A DNA stretch of 64,000 bases from Aestuariibacter sp. A3R04. GTDB lineage: Bacteria; Pseudomonadota; Gammaproteobacteria; Enterobacterales; Alteromonadaceae. The stretch spans positions 1,483,219 to 1,547,218 of the forward strand of contig NZ_JAHKQR010000011.1 in assembly GCF_018860805.1 (NCBI RefSeq), in the 5' to 3' direction. The notes under the pieces were generated by a model that was not told where the DNA came from, ran no database searches, and worked only from the letters and a program-made list of their open reading frames with translations. A program made the position numbers and the translations under genes. Each line of letters opens with the position of its first letter. The first letter of the stretch is position 1. This document shows, piece after piece, positions 1 to 9,311 of this stretch.

Positions 1-2297
1 TCTGGCTCTGGCTCTGGCTCTTCAGATTCTGATCCACGACTCTCAAATTGCAAGCCCTCATCTTCCAGTTCAGCTAACAGTTCATCTGCCAGTGCGTCCT
101 GTTCCGAGGGCACGGCATGATTCACTTCTTCGGTCGCAAGCGCATCATCTTCACTTGGCACCTCAAGAGAGGCATCGTCTGATAAGTCATCAGGCTGTAA
201 TCTGGCATCCGCCAGTTCCTCGGCTTCGAGCTCAGCAAGTAGCTCATCAGATAAAGAATCGAGCTTACCTTCCTCCGCTTCTAACTCGGCGAGTAACTCG
301 TCACTAAGGGTATCGCCTTCGTCTTCTGGCAGAATTGCCTCATCCTCAGAGGCGTCCAATTCTGCCTGATGGAGGTTATCATCCACAACATCCGTTTGTA
401 ATTCAGCAATCAATTCATCCGACAGCGGATCCACAAATTCTTCTGCATTTTCAATATCATCGACATCAATTTCTTCTAAATCTTCACTGAAGCTGTCTAA
501 GTCCTGAATGGCCTGCGGCGAAGGTGTTGCATCTGTCGTAATCTCTTCTTCTTCGTCATCACCCAACATATCGGCCATTTGATCAAGCTGATCCATTTCA
601 CCGAGGATGTTATCCGTAAGTCGGTCTAACTCTTGATTTTGGTCGTGTATTTCCCGATCAATTTTTTCCAGCATCTCAGCGTTAACATCGCCGTCAGCCA
701 CAGGCTCTGCTTCGTCGTCAGGCTGGTTTTCTGCCAGTAAATCATCAATGTTAATCTCCGGGACTTCATCCTCATCATCAACTGGCGAGTCAAACTCTGC
801 CAGGATGTCGTCCGGATCCGCGTTTTCATCATTGTCAACTTCCGCTTCGTCAACATCTGGCGTCTCGGGCTCGGCGGCGTTTTCTGCCAACAGTGCATCG
901 ATATCCATGTCGTCAGGCTCTGCTTCAGTTTCATCGGCTGGCGTTTCTTCTTGTGAAGCCGAAAGAATGGCGTCAATATCGTCCTCTGCCACCGCGGTAT
1001 TATCGTCGTCGCTGGTGGTTTCGGCTTCATTTTCGCCGCTGTCTTCAAAAGACGCTTCTGACAAGTCTATCCCCTGAAGGCTTTCATCCGTTTCCTCGTC
1101 TATCAAGCTGTCGTCTGAAAGTGACTCATCCTCAAACAAACTGTCCAGGTCACCTTGACCCAGTTCTGACTCTCCATCTTCAAACGCAAAGTCGTCGTCT
1201 GGTACCAACATGTCATCATCGAGATCAGCAAAGCTTTCAAGATCTTCATCCAGTGCTTCTTCCAATTCATCCGAGAGCACGTCGTCAAGAAGTTCATCGT
1301 CGTTGAAGAGTTCGTCACCGGACAGTTCAGGAGTGTCGTCCAACCCAGTGGCGGCAACGGCTGCCGCTTGTGTTACCGGAGCCGTATCAGCGGTTGTGAC
1401 GGGAGCAACGGGCTGTACCGGATCTTGCTGTTGTTGGGTGCTTCGCTTGAGTAACCAGGTAACTAAGCCCCCCACTAATAGCAAGGTTAGCAAACCGGAA
1501 CCTATAATGAGGCTGACAGGCTGCGTCAGGGTGTTCATTAACGAGGATTCTTTAGCAGCTTCCCGTTCGGCTTGTTCTTGTAACATCATATCGAGCAACT
1601 GGCGTTGCAAGGCAGTTTGCTCATCCATCTGATTCTGCACGTCGCCTTCCACCTGGTCGCGAAGGGAAGCTAAATCTTCATTTACCTTCTCTATCCGGGA
1701 ATAGAGTTTACGGTTTTCATCAAGTATGGCCTGAACGTTTTCAAGAGAGGCGGCAAACTGCGTTCTCAATTCGTCAAACTGCTGAGTTTGCTGTGTATCT
1801 AAGCGAGTGATTTTGTCTTCAATTGCACCCCGTGTGGAGCTCAAGTCTTGCTGATTCACAAGCGGAACCGGCGGCTTGAGATTGGCCACTGTCGATCCAG
1901 GCCTATTCGCCAAGCGGGCAAACGCGGCATCATCTTGCTCAGCCCGCTGTTTTGCGCGCTGCGCATCTATGCGAGCAACAAAGCGCTCTGAAGGCAATTT
2001 TAAGATCGCGCCGTCTACCAGTAAGTTGAGATTTTGTTCTTCAAAAGCAGTAGGGTTAAGTTCATAAATGGCCACCATTACCTGATACACGGTGAGGTTT
2101 TTATTTTGACGGTAGCGATCGGCAATACGCCATAGGGTATCGTTGTCATCAATAGGACCATAAACACTACCAGCGTACTGATCAGTGGCATTTTTAGGGC
2201 CTCTTATGGACGTTTCCCTTTCCTGCGCTTCTACAGTTACGGGTATTGCAACCAGTAACAACAAAAAGATGAGCAAGCCCGTCAAATGCAATTTCAT
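1..2297 (-). CDS. fimV: FimV/HubP-type polar LysM protein, C-terminus cut off by window edge
   Basis: Inner-membrane polar hub protein family (FimV in Pseudomonas, HubP in Vibrio), which organises cell-pole machinery and type IV pili. Reading from the ATG at 2297 the frame stays open to base 1 (765 codons). In order it shows a signal peptide (about residues 1-25), a LysM-like peptidoglycan-binding segment (about 40-105, with an NDTLWRIADRY core), a coiled coil (about 140-245), one membrane helix (about 259-280) followed by KRS, and then a very acidic Asp/Glu/Ser-rich cytoplasmic tail. The tail carries repeats of a DELLAELE-type octamer (encoded near 60-420). The family's conserved C-terminal domain would lie beyond the window. 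Gene order fimV-asd on the same strand matches Pseudomonas and other gammaproteobacteria, where truA usually follows. Overlapping plus-strand open frames are shadows of the Ser/Asp-biased composition. Confidence 0.9.
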   Translation of the reverse strand, partial: MKLHLTGLLIFLLLLVAIPVTVEAQERETSIRGPKNATDQYAGSVYGPIDDNDTLWRIADRYRQNKNLTVYQVMVAIYELNPTAFEEQNLNLLVDGAILKLPSERFVARIDAQRAKQRAEQDDAAFARLANRPGSTVANLKPPVPLVNQQDLSSTRGAIEDKITRLDTQQTQQFDELRTQFAASLENVQAILDENRKLYSRIEKVNEDLASLRDQVEGDVQNQMDEQTALQRQLLDMMLQEQAEREAAKESSLMNTLTQPVSLIIGSGLLTLLLVGGLVTWLLKRSTQQQQDPVQPVAPVTTADTAPVTQAAAVAATGLDDTPELSGDELFNDDELLDDVLSDELEEALDEDLESFADLDDDMLVPDDDFAFEDGESELGQGDLDSLFEDESLSDDSLIDEETDESLQGIDLSEASFEDSGENEAETTSDDDNTAVAEDDIDAILSASQEETPADETEAEPDDMDIDALLAENAAEPETPDVDEAEVDNDENADPDDILAEFDSPVDDEDEVPEINIDDLLAENQPDDEAEPVADGDVNAEMLEKIDREIHDQNQELDRLTDNILGEMDQLDQMADMLGDDEEEEITTDATPSPQAIQDLDSFSEDLEEIDVDDIENAEEFVDPLSDELIAELQTDVVDDNLHQAELDASEDEAILPEDEGDTLSDELLAELEAEEGKLDSLSDELLAELEAEELADARLQPDDLSDDASLEVPSEDDALATEEVNHAVPSEQDALADELLAELEDEGLQFESRGSESEEPEPEP

Positions 2298-2679
2298 AGC
2301 GTTCCTATATGCCCTCAAGGATTCCACTGGCTAAGAGCGGAAGACAAAAGTAGCCGGGTTTTGTCAGAGAACAAGCCCGCTGACGCACCGCTACCTGTTA
2401 TTGTTATTAATCTCAAAATCGTAAATTTATGTGTTTGTGTTGGCGTACCTGCACGCGCAACCCTTTAGCGTCAGAAAACTGTCACACGCTGAACCAAACA
2501 TTACTTTAACCGGGAGCATGCAAAGAACACTCCACTATGGAAAAGTCAGCCATGACTAACAAAACTATAAACCAGTTAGTTAAAACTGGCTAGAAAAAGC
2601 CATAGCCCTTTGTAAACTAAAACATATCACTACGTATCGGCCAACGCGGGAATAAGTTTACTCTTCCATTAATGCGGAC
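2298..2679. other. asd-fimV intergenic region, no gene seen
   Basis: About 380 bases between the end of asd and the start of fimV, both on the minus strand. A 60-codon plus-strand frame inside it has no recognisable protein features or good ribosome site. The only structure I can point to is a short hairpin just downstream of asd (2572-2589). The fimV promoter should lie here but I could not choose one convincingly. Confidence 0.5.
2572..2589 (-). terminator. Possible weak terminator after asd
   Basis: Arms CCAGTT and AACTGG (6 bp) with a 6-nt loop; read on the minus strand the hairpin is followed by TTTATAGTTTTG. The stem is short and the U-run is interrupted, so this is only a candidate. 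Confidence 0.35.
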
Positions 2680-3696
2680 TCACAGGAAGTCCTTTACCAA
2701 TACTTCGGCAATTTGAATGCTGTTTGTTGCAGCGCCCTTGCGCACATTGTCCGACACCACCCATAAATTGAGACCGCTGGGATGGGAGATATCATCGCGA
2801 ATACGCCCCACGTGAACCCAGTCATTACCACTTGCACTTGACACCTGCGTAGGAAAGTCCTCCCGAGCTTCATAGACTTTAATACCCGGTGCAGACGAAA
2901 GTAACTGACGCGTCTGTTCAGCGTCAATTGGCATGCGGGTTTCTAAGTGAATGGATTCCCCATGACCATAAAACACCGGAACTCTCACGGCAGTAGCGTT
3001 AACCATCACGTCACTGTCACACAGTATTTTCTGAGTTTCCCACACCATTTTCATTTCTTCTTTGGTATAGTCGTTATCGGTAAACTCATCAATTTGTGGA
3101 ATGCAATTAAAAGCAATTTGGCGGCTAAATGCCTCGTTGGTCACTGGGCGGGTATTCAGCAAATTAGCGGTTTGCAATGCCAGTTCTTCCATCGCAGATT
3201 TGCCTGCACCAGAAACAGATTGATACGTACTGACGTTAATCCGCTCAATGCCTGCCGCTTCGTGAATAGGTTTAAGCGCCAGTAACATTTGAATAGTAGA
3301 GCAGTTAGGGTTTGCAATGATATTGCGATTGCGAAAATCCGCCAGAGCAAAACCATTAACCTCTGGAATAACCAATGGCACATCGGGCTCATATCGGAAT
3401 GTCGATGTGTTGTCGATAACGACACAGCCGGCTTCGGCAGCCAACGGCGCGAATTTAGCTGAAATTTCACCACCCGCAGAAAAGAACGCTAACTGCACCA
3501 AGCTCCAGTCAAAATCCTCCGCATTGAGGACTTCTATTTCTTCCCCTTTGAAAGTGACGGTAGTGCCCGCCGAACGTTCGCTGGCAAGAGGGAACAATTC
3601 TCCAACCGGGAAGTGACGCTCTTCGAGCAATTCAATCATGGTTTGTCCAACCAACCCTGTGGCGCCTAATACGGCCACGTTAAATGCCTGAGACAT
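2680..3696 (-). CDS. asd: Aspartate-semialdehyde dehydrogenase (short, Vibrio asd2-like form)
   Basis: Catalyses NADPH-dependent reduction of aspartyl-4-phosphate to aspartate semialdehyde, the branch point to lysine/diaminopimelate, threonine and methionine. The start at 3696 is chosen over an upstream frame start at 3738 because GGAG lies 9 nt before it and the protein then begins with the Rossmann motif VLGATGLVG. Length is 338 residues, typical of the shorter class. The active-site Cys132 in NPNCSTIQ, Gln159 in the STYQS segment, Arg238 and the GHGES histidine are all present, so this is not the catalytically degenerate Usg paralogue that sits near truA in E. coli. It lies between pdxB and fimV on the same strand. 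Confidence 0.93.
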   Translation of the reverse strand: MSQAFNVAVLGATGLVGQTMIELLEERHFPVGELFPLASERSAGTTVTFKGEEIEVLNAEDFDWSLVQLAFFSAGGEISAKFAPLAAEAGCVVIDNTSTFRYEPDVPLVIPEVNGFALADFRNRNIIANPNCSTIQMLLALKPIHEAAGIERINVSTYQSVSGAGKSAMEELALQTANLLNTRPVTNEAFSRQIAFNCIPQIDEFTDNDYTKEEMKMVWETQKILCDSDVMVNATAVRVPVFYGHGESIHLETRMPIDAEQTRQLLSSAPGIKVYEAREDFPTQVSSASGNDWVHVGRIRDDISHPSGLNLWVVSDNVRKGAATNSIQIAEVLVKDFL

Positions 3697-3742
3697 GGTG
3701 TTATTCTCCAAAAGCCTCGGCTGATGCGCTGCCATCAACCGT

Positions 3743-4891
3743 TTAAATTAATTCGAGAGTGAAGCCTAATTCGCTTAGTTGACGGGTTATACCCGCCGAT
3801 ACTGGCGATGCTAGCCGCAATACATGTGCTGCGTTTTCCCGACGCTCCGGGTAATTTTTCCGCAGCGCTAAAAAACCAGCCTTAGTGGTATCTCTTCTAA
3901 ATAGTGCATCATCTTTCGCGATGTCATACACCCCCAACAAAAGATTTGACAGCTCATCCCAGTCCATGGCCTCTGCTGTGGCACCAGAAGGAGCAAACCG
4001 ACGGGCCGGAGGTTGGCTGAGAAAATCGTCCAGTGATAACTGAACCGGCTTACCCGCCACTTCACAAATATGCTCATAGGCCATTTGTGTGCCCCTGAGT
4101 TTGCCTTCTACGGTATGTCCGGCAATGTGGGGAGTCGCTAACCAAACGAGGGGCAACAGCGTCTGATTGATCTGCGGCTCCTGCCAGTACACATCCAAGA
4201 CTACAGTTGGCGCATTTGCCGCCGTTAACCGCAACAACAATGCCTGCTCGTCAATCACTTCTCCCCGGCAGGCATTAATGAGTAATTGGGAGGCTTTCAT
4301 TTCAGCCAGCCGGTGTCGGTCAATTAGATGCTCTGTGGCATGGGGACCATCTTGCACATAGGGCACATGCAGAGTAATAACATCGCATGTCATAATATCG
4401 TCCATCTCGACGAAATATCTGCTGTCCCCTTGCTCCTGCAGCGGTGGGTCGCACAGTTTAAAAGCTATATCGAGGGCGCGCAATTTTTCTGTCAGCACCG
4501 TCCCTACGTGACCTGCACCAACAACGCCCACGGTAATGCGGCTTAAATCCACTTTACCCGCTCTGTGTGCAAGCATTAACACGCTGATAACGTACTCGGC
4601 CACGGCGACAGCATTGCAACCGCCAGCAGAGCGCCAGGGAATGCCTTTGTTACTCAGCGCCCTACGGTCCAGATGATTAGTACCAGCAGTTGCTGTGGTA
4701 ACCAGCTTTAGTTCTGACGCTTGGGCCAGCAGTTCACTATCCACCTTGGTAGTAGACCTTACAGCCAGGTAGTCTACCCCTTTCAGATCTCCGGCGCTCA
4801 GTGCCGGTCCATGGAAAGAAGATGCGTCACCAAGCTGTGAAAAATATGCCTCCCCCTGAGGGATACTCTCTTCAAATAATATTCGTGTCAT
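3743..4891 (-). CDS. pdxB: Erythronate-4-phosphate dehydrogenase
   Basis: Second step of the DXP-dependent pyridoxal 5'-phosphate pathway, oxidising 4-phosphoerythronate with NAD. The 382-residue protein has the D-2-hydroxyacid dehydrogenase fold: TATAGTNHLD early on, GVVGAGHVG as the NAD-binding turn, NACRGEVID with the catalytic Arg, and a TPHIAGHT segment with the catalytic His. It is followed by a PdxB-type C-terminal domain ending in an LRKNYPERRE block. The start at 4891 is preferred over 4972 because a promoter and terminator lie between the two and the protein then aligns with E. coli PdxB. The ribosome site is weak. asd follows after a 46-nt gap. Confidence 0.95.
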   Translation of the reverse strand: MTRILFEESIPQGEAYFSQLGDASSFHGPALSAGDLKGVDYLAVRSTTKVDSELLAQASELKLVTTATAGTNHLDRRALSNKGIPWRSAGGCNAVAVAEYVISVLMLAHRAGKVDLSRITVGVVGAGHVGTVLTEKLRALDIAFKLCDPPLQEQGDSRYFVEMDDIMTCDVITLHVPYVQDGPHATEHLIDRHRLAEMKASQLLINACRGEVIDEQALLLRLTAANAPTVVLDVYWQEPQINQTLLPLVWLATPHIAGHTVEGKLRGTQMAYEHICEVAGKPVQLSLDDFLSQPPARRFAPSGATAEAMDWDELSNLLLGVYDIAKDDALFRRDTTKAGFLALRKNYPERRENAAHVLRLASPVSAGITRQLSELGFTLELI

Positions 4892-4923
4892 TCGGCGTGT
4901 CGTGGAGGGTTGATTTGGCGCGT

Positions 4924-4952
4924 ATAATACTGGATGCAACTGCATTTCACAA
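4924..4952 (-). promoter_or_regulatory. Sigma-70-type promoter for pdxB
   Basis: On the minus strand TTGTGA (4952-4947) and TATTAT (4929-4924) are separated by exactly 17 nt, placing the transcription start near 4917, about 26 nt before the chosen pdxB ATG. The -35 box lies in the trailing edge of the fabB terminator, so termination of one gene and initiation of the next are packed together. Confidence 0.6.
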
Positions 4953-4995
4953 AAAACACGCCCGCGAAACATGATGTTTCCCGGGCGTGTTTTTT
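4951..4995 (-). terminator. Strong rho-independent terminator of fabB
   Basis: Perfect 14-bp arms (AAAAAACACGCCCG with CGGGCGTGTTTTTT) around a 17-nt loop, beginning 25 nt after the fabB stop codon. The A/T flanks make it usable in both directions. Confidence 0.85.
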
Positions 4996-5019
4996 GTTAA
5001 AGCTCCAACGAACCTGGAA

Positions 5020-6234
5020 TTAACCGTTGTATCGTTGCATTACCAATGTAGCGTTTGTTCCACCAAAGCCAAAACTGTTCGACATAATGGTATTTAACGT
5101 AGCTTCCCGTGTCTCGGTTACGATATCCAAACCAGCGGCGGCCTCATCAAGTGTTTCCACATTGATAGACGGCGCGATGAAATTGTTTTTCATCATCAAT
5201 AAGCTGTATATGGCTTCATTTACACCTGCCGCACCTAACGCATGGCCCGTCAGCGACTTAGTCGCACTAATGGGCACAGCTGATGATCCGAACACCTCTT
5301 GAATAGCCGCCAACTCTTTGACATCACCCACCGGTGTGGAGGTACCATGGGTATTTAAGTAATCGATTGGCGCTGTAACATTTTGCATTGCCATTTTCAT
5401 ACACCGCACTGCGCCTTCACCTGAAGGAGCCACCATATCGTGCCCGTCAGATGTCGCACCATAACCGACGACTTCGCCATAGATGGTTGCCCCGCGAGCC
5501 AGCGCGTGTTCAAGCTCTTCAACGACAACCATTCCGCCACCACCAGAACTGACAAACCCGTCCCGGTTAGCGTCATAAGTGCGCGACGCTACGGCAGGAT
5601 TGTCGTTGTATTTAGATGACAACGCCCCCATGGCATCGAATTGACTGGACAGTGTCCAGTGCAGTTCTTCACCACCACCAGCAAATACCACATCCTGTTT
5701 GCCTAACTGAATAAGTTCAAGTGCATTGCCGATACAGTGAGCACTGGTTGCACAGGCCGAAGCGATTGAATAGTTTACGCCCTTTATCTTGAAGGGCGTA
5801 GCTAAACATGCAGACACAGTGGACGCCATACAGCGAGGAACCATATATGGCCCCATGCGCTTGACGCCTTTTTCCCGCAAAATATCCGCTGACAAAACCT
5901 GATTCATTGAGCTTGCGCCGCCTGAACCAGCGATGATGCCCGTACGTTCGTTGGAAATATCTTTTTCTTCCAGGCCTGAGTCGGCAATAGCCTGCTGCAT
6001 AGCAACATAAGCATACGCAGCAGCATCGCCCATAAAGCGCATAACTTTCCGGTCGATATGCTCTGACAAGTCAATATCAATATTGCCCCATACCTGGCTG
6101 CGTAATTTCATTTCTGCAAATTGTTCAGAAAATGTAATCCCTGACTTACCAGCGCGCAATGACGCCAGTACTTCCTGCTGATTGATACCGATACTGGACA
6201 CAATGCCCAAACCGGTAATAACTGCTCTTCTCAT
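5020..6234 (-). CDS. fabB: 3-oxoacyl-[acyl-carrier-protein] synthase I
   Basis: Condensing enzyme that elongates acyl-ACP with malonyl-ACP and is needed for unsaturated fatty acid synthesis. At 404 residues it matches E. coli FabB in length and shows the Cys161 nucleophile in ASACATSAH, His296 in NTHGTSTP, Lys326 and His331 in KSLTGHALG, and the glycine-rich FGFGGTN tail. The start at 6234 has AAGGG 6-7 nt upstream and gives [10 protein letters not shown]; the longer frame start at 6261 would add nine unconserved residues. It is transcribed as a single gene with its own terminator. A FadR-like site lies about 50 nt upstream. Confidence 0.96.
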   Translation of the reverse strand: MRRAVITGLGIVSSIGINQQEVLASLRAGKSGITFSEQFAEMKLRSQVWGNIDIDLSEHIDRKVMRFMGDAAAYAYVAMQQAIADSGLEEKDISNERTGIIAGSGGASSMNQVLSADILREKGVKRMGPYMVPRCMASTVSACLATPFKIKGVNYSIASACATSAHCIGNALELIQLGKQDVVFAGGGEELHWTLSSQFDAMGALSSKYNDNPAVASRTYDANRDGFVSSGGGGMVVVEELEHALARGATIYGEVVGYGATSDGHDMVAPSGEGAVRCMKMAMQNVTAPIDYLNTHGTSTPVGDVKELAAIQEVFGSSAVPISATKSLTGHALGAAGVNEAIYSLLMMKNNFIAPSINVETLDEAAAGLDIVTETREATLNTIMSNSFGFGGTNATLVMQRYNG

Positions 6235-6283
6235 AGTGTACCCTTTATAGTATTGGGGCATATGTTAACGATTTTCATCGCCA

Positions 6284-6300
6284 AACTGGTCTGCTCTTTT
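6284..6300 (-). promoter_or_regulatory. Candidate FadR activator site upstream of fabB
   Basis: AACTGGTCTGCTCTTTT carries a perfect left half (AACTGGTCNG) of the FadR consensus and a poor right half. If the fabB -10 is TAACAT (6267-6262), the site centre falls near -37 and covers the -35 position, which itself is a poor match. In E. coli FadR activates fabA and fabB from sites at about -40, so the geometry fits activation. Confidence 0.5.
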
Positions 6301-6423
6301 TACCCATTTTCAACCTTTCAAACAGTACCTAACGATGACTTCATCGTTGAAACAATCGATGAATAGTTCGACACCGGTTAATAAACCAGCGTTCAATTCA
6401 TCGTTAACTTTGCTCACTGTACC

Positions 6424-8481
6424 ATGCAAGGTATTATCTCCCAACCACAGACTGACCTTAATGAAACCGTGAAACCACAGCACGCGCAAGTCCATTTTAA
6501 CGAGCAGGGTACACCTGTTGCTGATCATTTTGATGACGTTTACTTTTCAAACGACAGTGGCATTCACGAAACGCGACATGTATTCATCGACGGAAACGAT
6601 TTACCCCATCGCTGGCTCAACCACACCCGCAGGGATTTTATCATTGCCGAAACCGGGTTTGGTACAGGCCTGAATTGTTTAGTAGTTATGGATGCGTTTA
6701 AACAGTTTCGCCAACAAAATCCCACACATCCACTGAAACGCCTTTACGTTTTAAGCACTGAGAAATTTCCACTGGGTAAACGGGATTTACAGCAGGCACT
6801 CACTGCATTTTCCGAACTGACTGAGCCCGCATCAATGTTGCTGGCCCAGTATCCTATTGCTATTGAAGGATGCCACCGTCTACACTTTGATGCCTATGCG
6901 ACAACCTTGGATTTATGGATAGGCGATGTTCACACTGTTTTGCCTCAGTGGCACGTTCCTGAGCACGGGCTTGTGGACGCTTGGTTTCTCGATGGCTTTG
7001 CGCCGAGTAAAAATCCTGACATGTGGACAGACGCATTATTTTCACAAATGGGCAGGGTATCCCGTCAGGGTTGTACCCTTGGCACATTTACCGCTGCCGG
7101 CGTGGTAAAGCGCGGTTTGCAAAACGCCGGCTTTGCGATCCAGAAACGCAAGGGTTTTGGGCGCAAGCGTGACATGTTGAGCGGACGCTATGAGGGTGAA
7201 GTCACACCATTAAATGCCCCTCCCTACGCTCGCTTTACTGGCGATCCAGTAAACGAACATCACAGGGTGGGTATTATTGGTGGAGGGATGGCCGCAGCAA
7301 TGACTGCCCGGGCACTAGCCAAACACGGTGTCGCCAGTACCCTATTGTGCGCGGATAGCGAATTAGCTGCTGGCGCATCTGGAAACCCGCGAGGAGGGTT
7401 TTATCCGCAACTTCACAGTGAAGCCAGTCATGCCAGTATGTTACAAGCACATGGTTTCACATATGCCAGGCGCTACTACGATGAGGTATCAGCCCCATTT
7501 GATCACCAATGGTGCGGCGTATTGCAGTTGTGTTTCAATGATAAAGTACGGGTTCGCCAGGAAAAGCTTATCGCCAACGATATTTGGCCAACCTCGTTAA
7601 TTTGTGCCCTTGACAGAGAAACCACGAATGCACTGGCTGGACTGCCCATTGACACCCAAAGCTTGTACATTCCTTTGGGCGGATGGATTTCTCCGCCACA
7701 ACTGGTCCAAGCCCTGGTTCGCGAAGCGGAGCATTTTACAGAAGTGCGCTATAACACTCGAGTAACAGGCATTACCGAGGTTGAAAATGGCGTTCGGGTG
7801 TCCACCGAAGAATACGAAGATACTTTCGATTACGTCGTAATCGCCACTGGCGCTGGCTCTGTACACATGAACGCATTGGATTGTCTTCCCATGCGCCCGG
7901 TTCGGGGCCAGGTCGAAGCCATTCCTGCTTCACTCGAATCAATAAAATTAAAAGCGGTGTTGTGCCACAAGGGCTACATGACACCAGCAGAAGCTGAACG
8001 TCATGCACTTGGCTCGACGTACACTAAGAACGATCTCGGATGTGATGTCAGGGTTGAAGATACACAAACAAACTTAGCCACCCACTACCGCGCCCTTCCG
8101 CAGGCGAGCTGGCTGAAAACTCTCTCCAATGATGGCACGGCTCGAGGCTCTGTGCGACTAGCATTACCCGACCATCAGCCCGCTGTTGGCCAGGTCCTGC
8201 CCGTATCTGCACTGACCCGCCGCTACAAAGGCCTTGCCAGCGGCAAACCGCTAAGCTCACAGCCTACAATTCCTCCCAGTAAGGTATTTACGCTAACAGG
8301 CTTAGGGTCTAGGGGTCTCACGACCGCACCGTTAATGGCAGAAGTTTTGGCGGCGCAATTAACACACACACCATTGCCATTGAGTGAAACGCTGTTGCAG
8401 GCCGTGTCGCCAATTAGATTTGCAATAAGAGCGTGTATCAGAGGAGAAGCGCTTCGAGCTGACCTTGATGGAGATGGTTAA
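6424..8481 (+). CDS. mnmC: tRNA mnm5s2U biosynthesis bifunctional protein MnmC
   Basis: Performs the last two steps of 5-methylaminomethyl-2-thiouridine formation at the tRNA wobble position: FAD-dependent conversion of cmnm5U to nm5U and SAM-dependent methylation to mnm5U. The N-terminal methyltransferase half (about 1-255) has AETGFGTGLN as SAM-binding motif and WFLDGFAPSKNPDMW. The C-terminal oxidoreductase half has VGIIGGGMAAAMTA as FAD-binding motif and a final GLGSRGLTTAPL block. Length 685 is close to the 668 of E. coli. A GTG at 6469 is an alternative start that would match the E. coli N-terminus better. It is divergent from fabB, as in E. coli. Confidence 0.95.
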   Translation: MQGIISQPQTDLNETVKPQHAQVHFNEQGTPVADHFDDVYFSNDSGIHETRHVFIDGNDLPHRWLNHTRRDFIIAETGFGTGLNCLVVMDAFKQFRQQNPTHPLKRLYVLSTEKFPLGKRDLQQALTAFSELTEPASMLLAQYPIAIEGCHRLHFDAYATTLDLWIGDVHTVLPQWHVPEHGLVDAWFLDGFAPSKNPDMWTDALFSQMGRVSRQGCTLGTFTAAGVVKRGLQNAGFAIQKRKGFGRKRDMLSGRYEGEVTPLNAPPYARFTGDPVNEHHRVGIIGGGMAAAMTARALAKHGVASTLLCADSELAAGASGNPRGGFYPQLHSEASHASMLQAHGFTYARRYYDEVSAPFDHQWCGVLQLCFNDKVRVRQEKLIANDIWPTSLICALDRETTNALAGLPIDTQSLYIPLGGWISPPQLVQALVREAEHFTEVRYNTRVTGITEVENGVRVSTEEYEDTFDYVVIATGAGSVHMNALDCLPMRPVRGQVEAIPASLESIKLKAVLCHKGYMTPAEAERHALGSTYTKNDLGCDVRVEDTQTNLATHYRALPQASWLKTLSNDGTARGSVRLALPDHQPAVGQVLPVSALTRRYKGLASGKPLSSQPTIPPSKVFTLTGLGSRGLTTAPLMAEVLAAQLTHTPLPLSETLLQAVSPIRFAIRACIRGEALRADLDGDG

Positions 8482-8569
8482 TCACAACAAATAATTCAGC
8501 CCGAAGCTCGCTACACTAAACGGAGCTTGTTTAAGTATAAACGAAAATAACTAAATAGCCATATAGGCT

Positions 8570-9307
8570 TTAGTCTAATTGGCGATTATTTTGAACAGAT
8601 AGAGAGAGCCTGTTTAATTGTGTCACTATGAACGCTGGGATCAACAAACTGGTACTGGCAACAACTTGTTTATTTTGTGTTGAGACAATGCGCGCGTTTA
8701 CCCTGACTCCTCTTGCTTCTTCGATAAGAGTACCAGTAAGGAGGTGATCCATATGCATTTTTCTCGCCAATTTGTCCCCTTCCCGCCCCATAGCAATGTC
8801 ACCATAGGGCGTGATAACCAGATCGTCTGTCACCTTAAAGTCAACGACTCCGAGACCGTATTGCTGAAGCTCTGCAATTAACAGTTCCGAAAGCTGATTT
8901 CCCATAACGGTAGGCTCCTGAAGAGAGCGATTCAAGCGGACAAAGCTAGTAACACCGATGAGATCCTTGCGGCTCATCGAGCTGGCATTATCCATCAACT
9001 GCATGGCAAGCTGAGAAGCATAATCAGCAAGGCCTTTGTGAGTTCGGTCAGGCTGATAGCCTGTGACAAGCGGATCCTGCCAACTACCCTGAACCGGGGC
9101 CTGGACTGCGTTTATACGGTCTTGCGAATCCGGTTGGTAAGACAAACCGCGCTCTGCCATCAACTGTGTCGTCACTGGCTGCATCGTCGCTTGCTGCTCA
9201 ATCTCTTCATCGTCCATCACCGCATGAAATTGCTCATCAAGGGCCTGACACCCCACAAGCATTGTCATTACGAGCAGTGTAAGGAGTAACGAGTTGCGTT
9301 TCGTCAT
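8570..9307 (-). CDS. FlgO-family lipoprotein, third gene of the triplet
   Basis: The signal peptide ends in the lipobox LVGC, predicting an outer-membrane lipoprotein of 245 residues. The C-terminal two thirds (about 90-240) match the FlgO pattern: LADYASQLAMQL, a strand with FVRLN, LSELLIAELQQYG, VDFKVTDDLVIT, LLTGTLIEEARG and VNARIVSTQNKQVVAS. FlgO is known in Vibrio as an outer-membrane lipoprotein needed for normal motility. It is the last of three tandem paralogues on the minus strand, 4 nt after the second gene, and converges with mnmC across an 88-nt gap. No flagellar structural gene is present in the window, so a flagellar role is inferred from the family only. Confidence 0.85.
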   Translation of the reverse strand: MTKRNSLLLTLLVMTMLVGCQALDEQFHAVMDDEEIEQQATMQPVTTQLMAERGLSYQPDSQDRINAVQAPVQGSWQDPLVTGYQPDRTHKGLADYASQLAMQLMDNASSMSRKDLIGVTSFVRLNRSLQEPTVMGNQLSELLIAELQQYGLGVVDFKVTDDLVITPYGDIAMGREGDKLARKMHMDHLLTGTLIEEARGVRVNARIVSTQNKQVVASTSLLIPAFIVTQLNRLSLSVQNNRQLD

Positions 9308-9311
9308 AGAC

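Noticed and set aside
748..1632. Long plus-strand frames rich in Ser (748-1077, 893-1306, 1210-1632)
   Set aside because: They are antisense shadows of the acidic fimV tail; the composition explains their openness and there is no ribosome site or domain.
2286..2468. 60-codon plus-strand frame upstream of fimV
   Set aside because: It overlaps the fimV start in antisense and has no protein-like features.
6310..6528. 72-codon minus-strand frame between fabB and mnmC
   Set aside because: It overlaps the start of mnmC, covers the shared promoter region and shows no conserved features.
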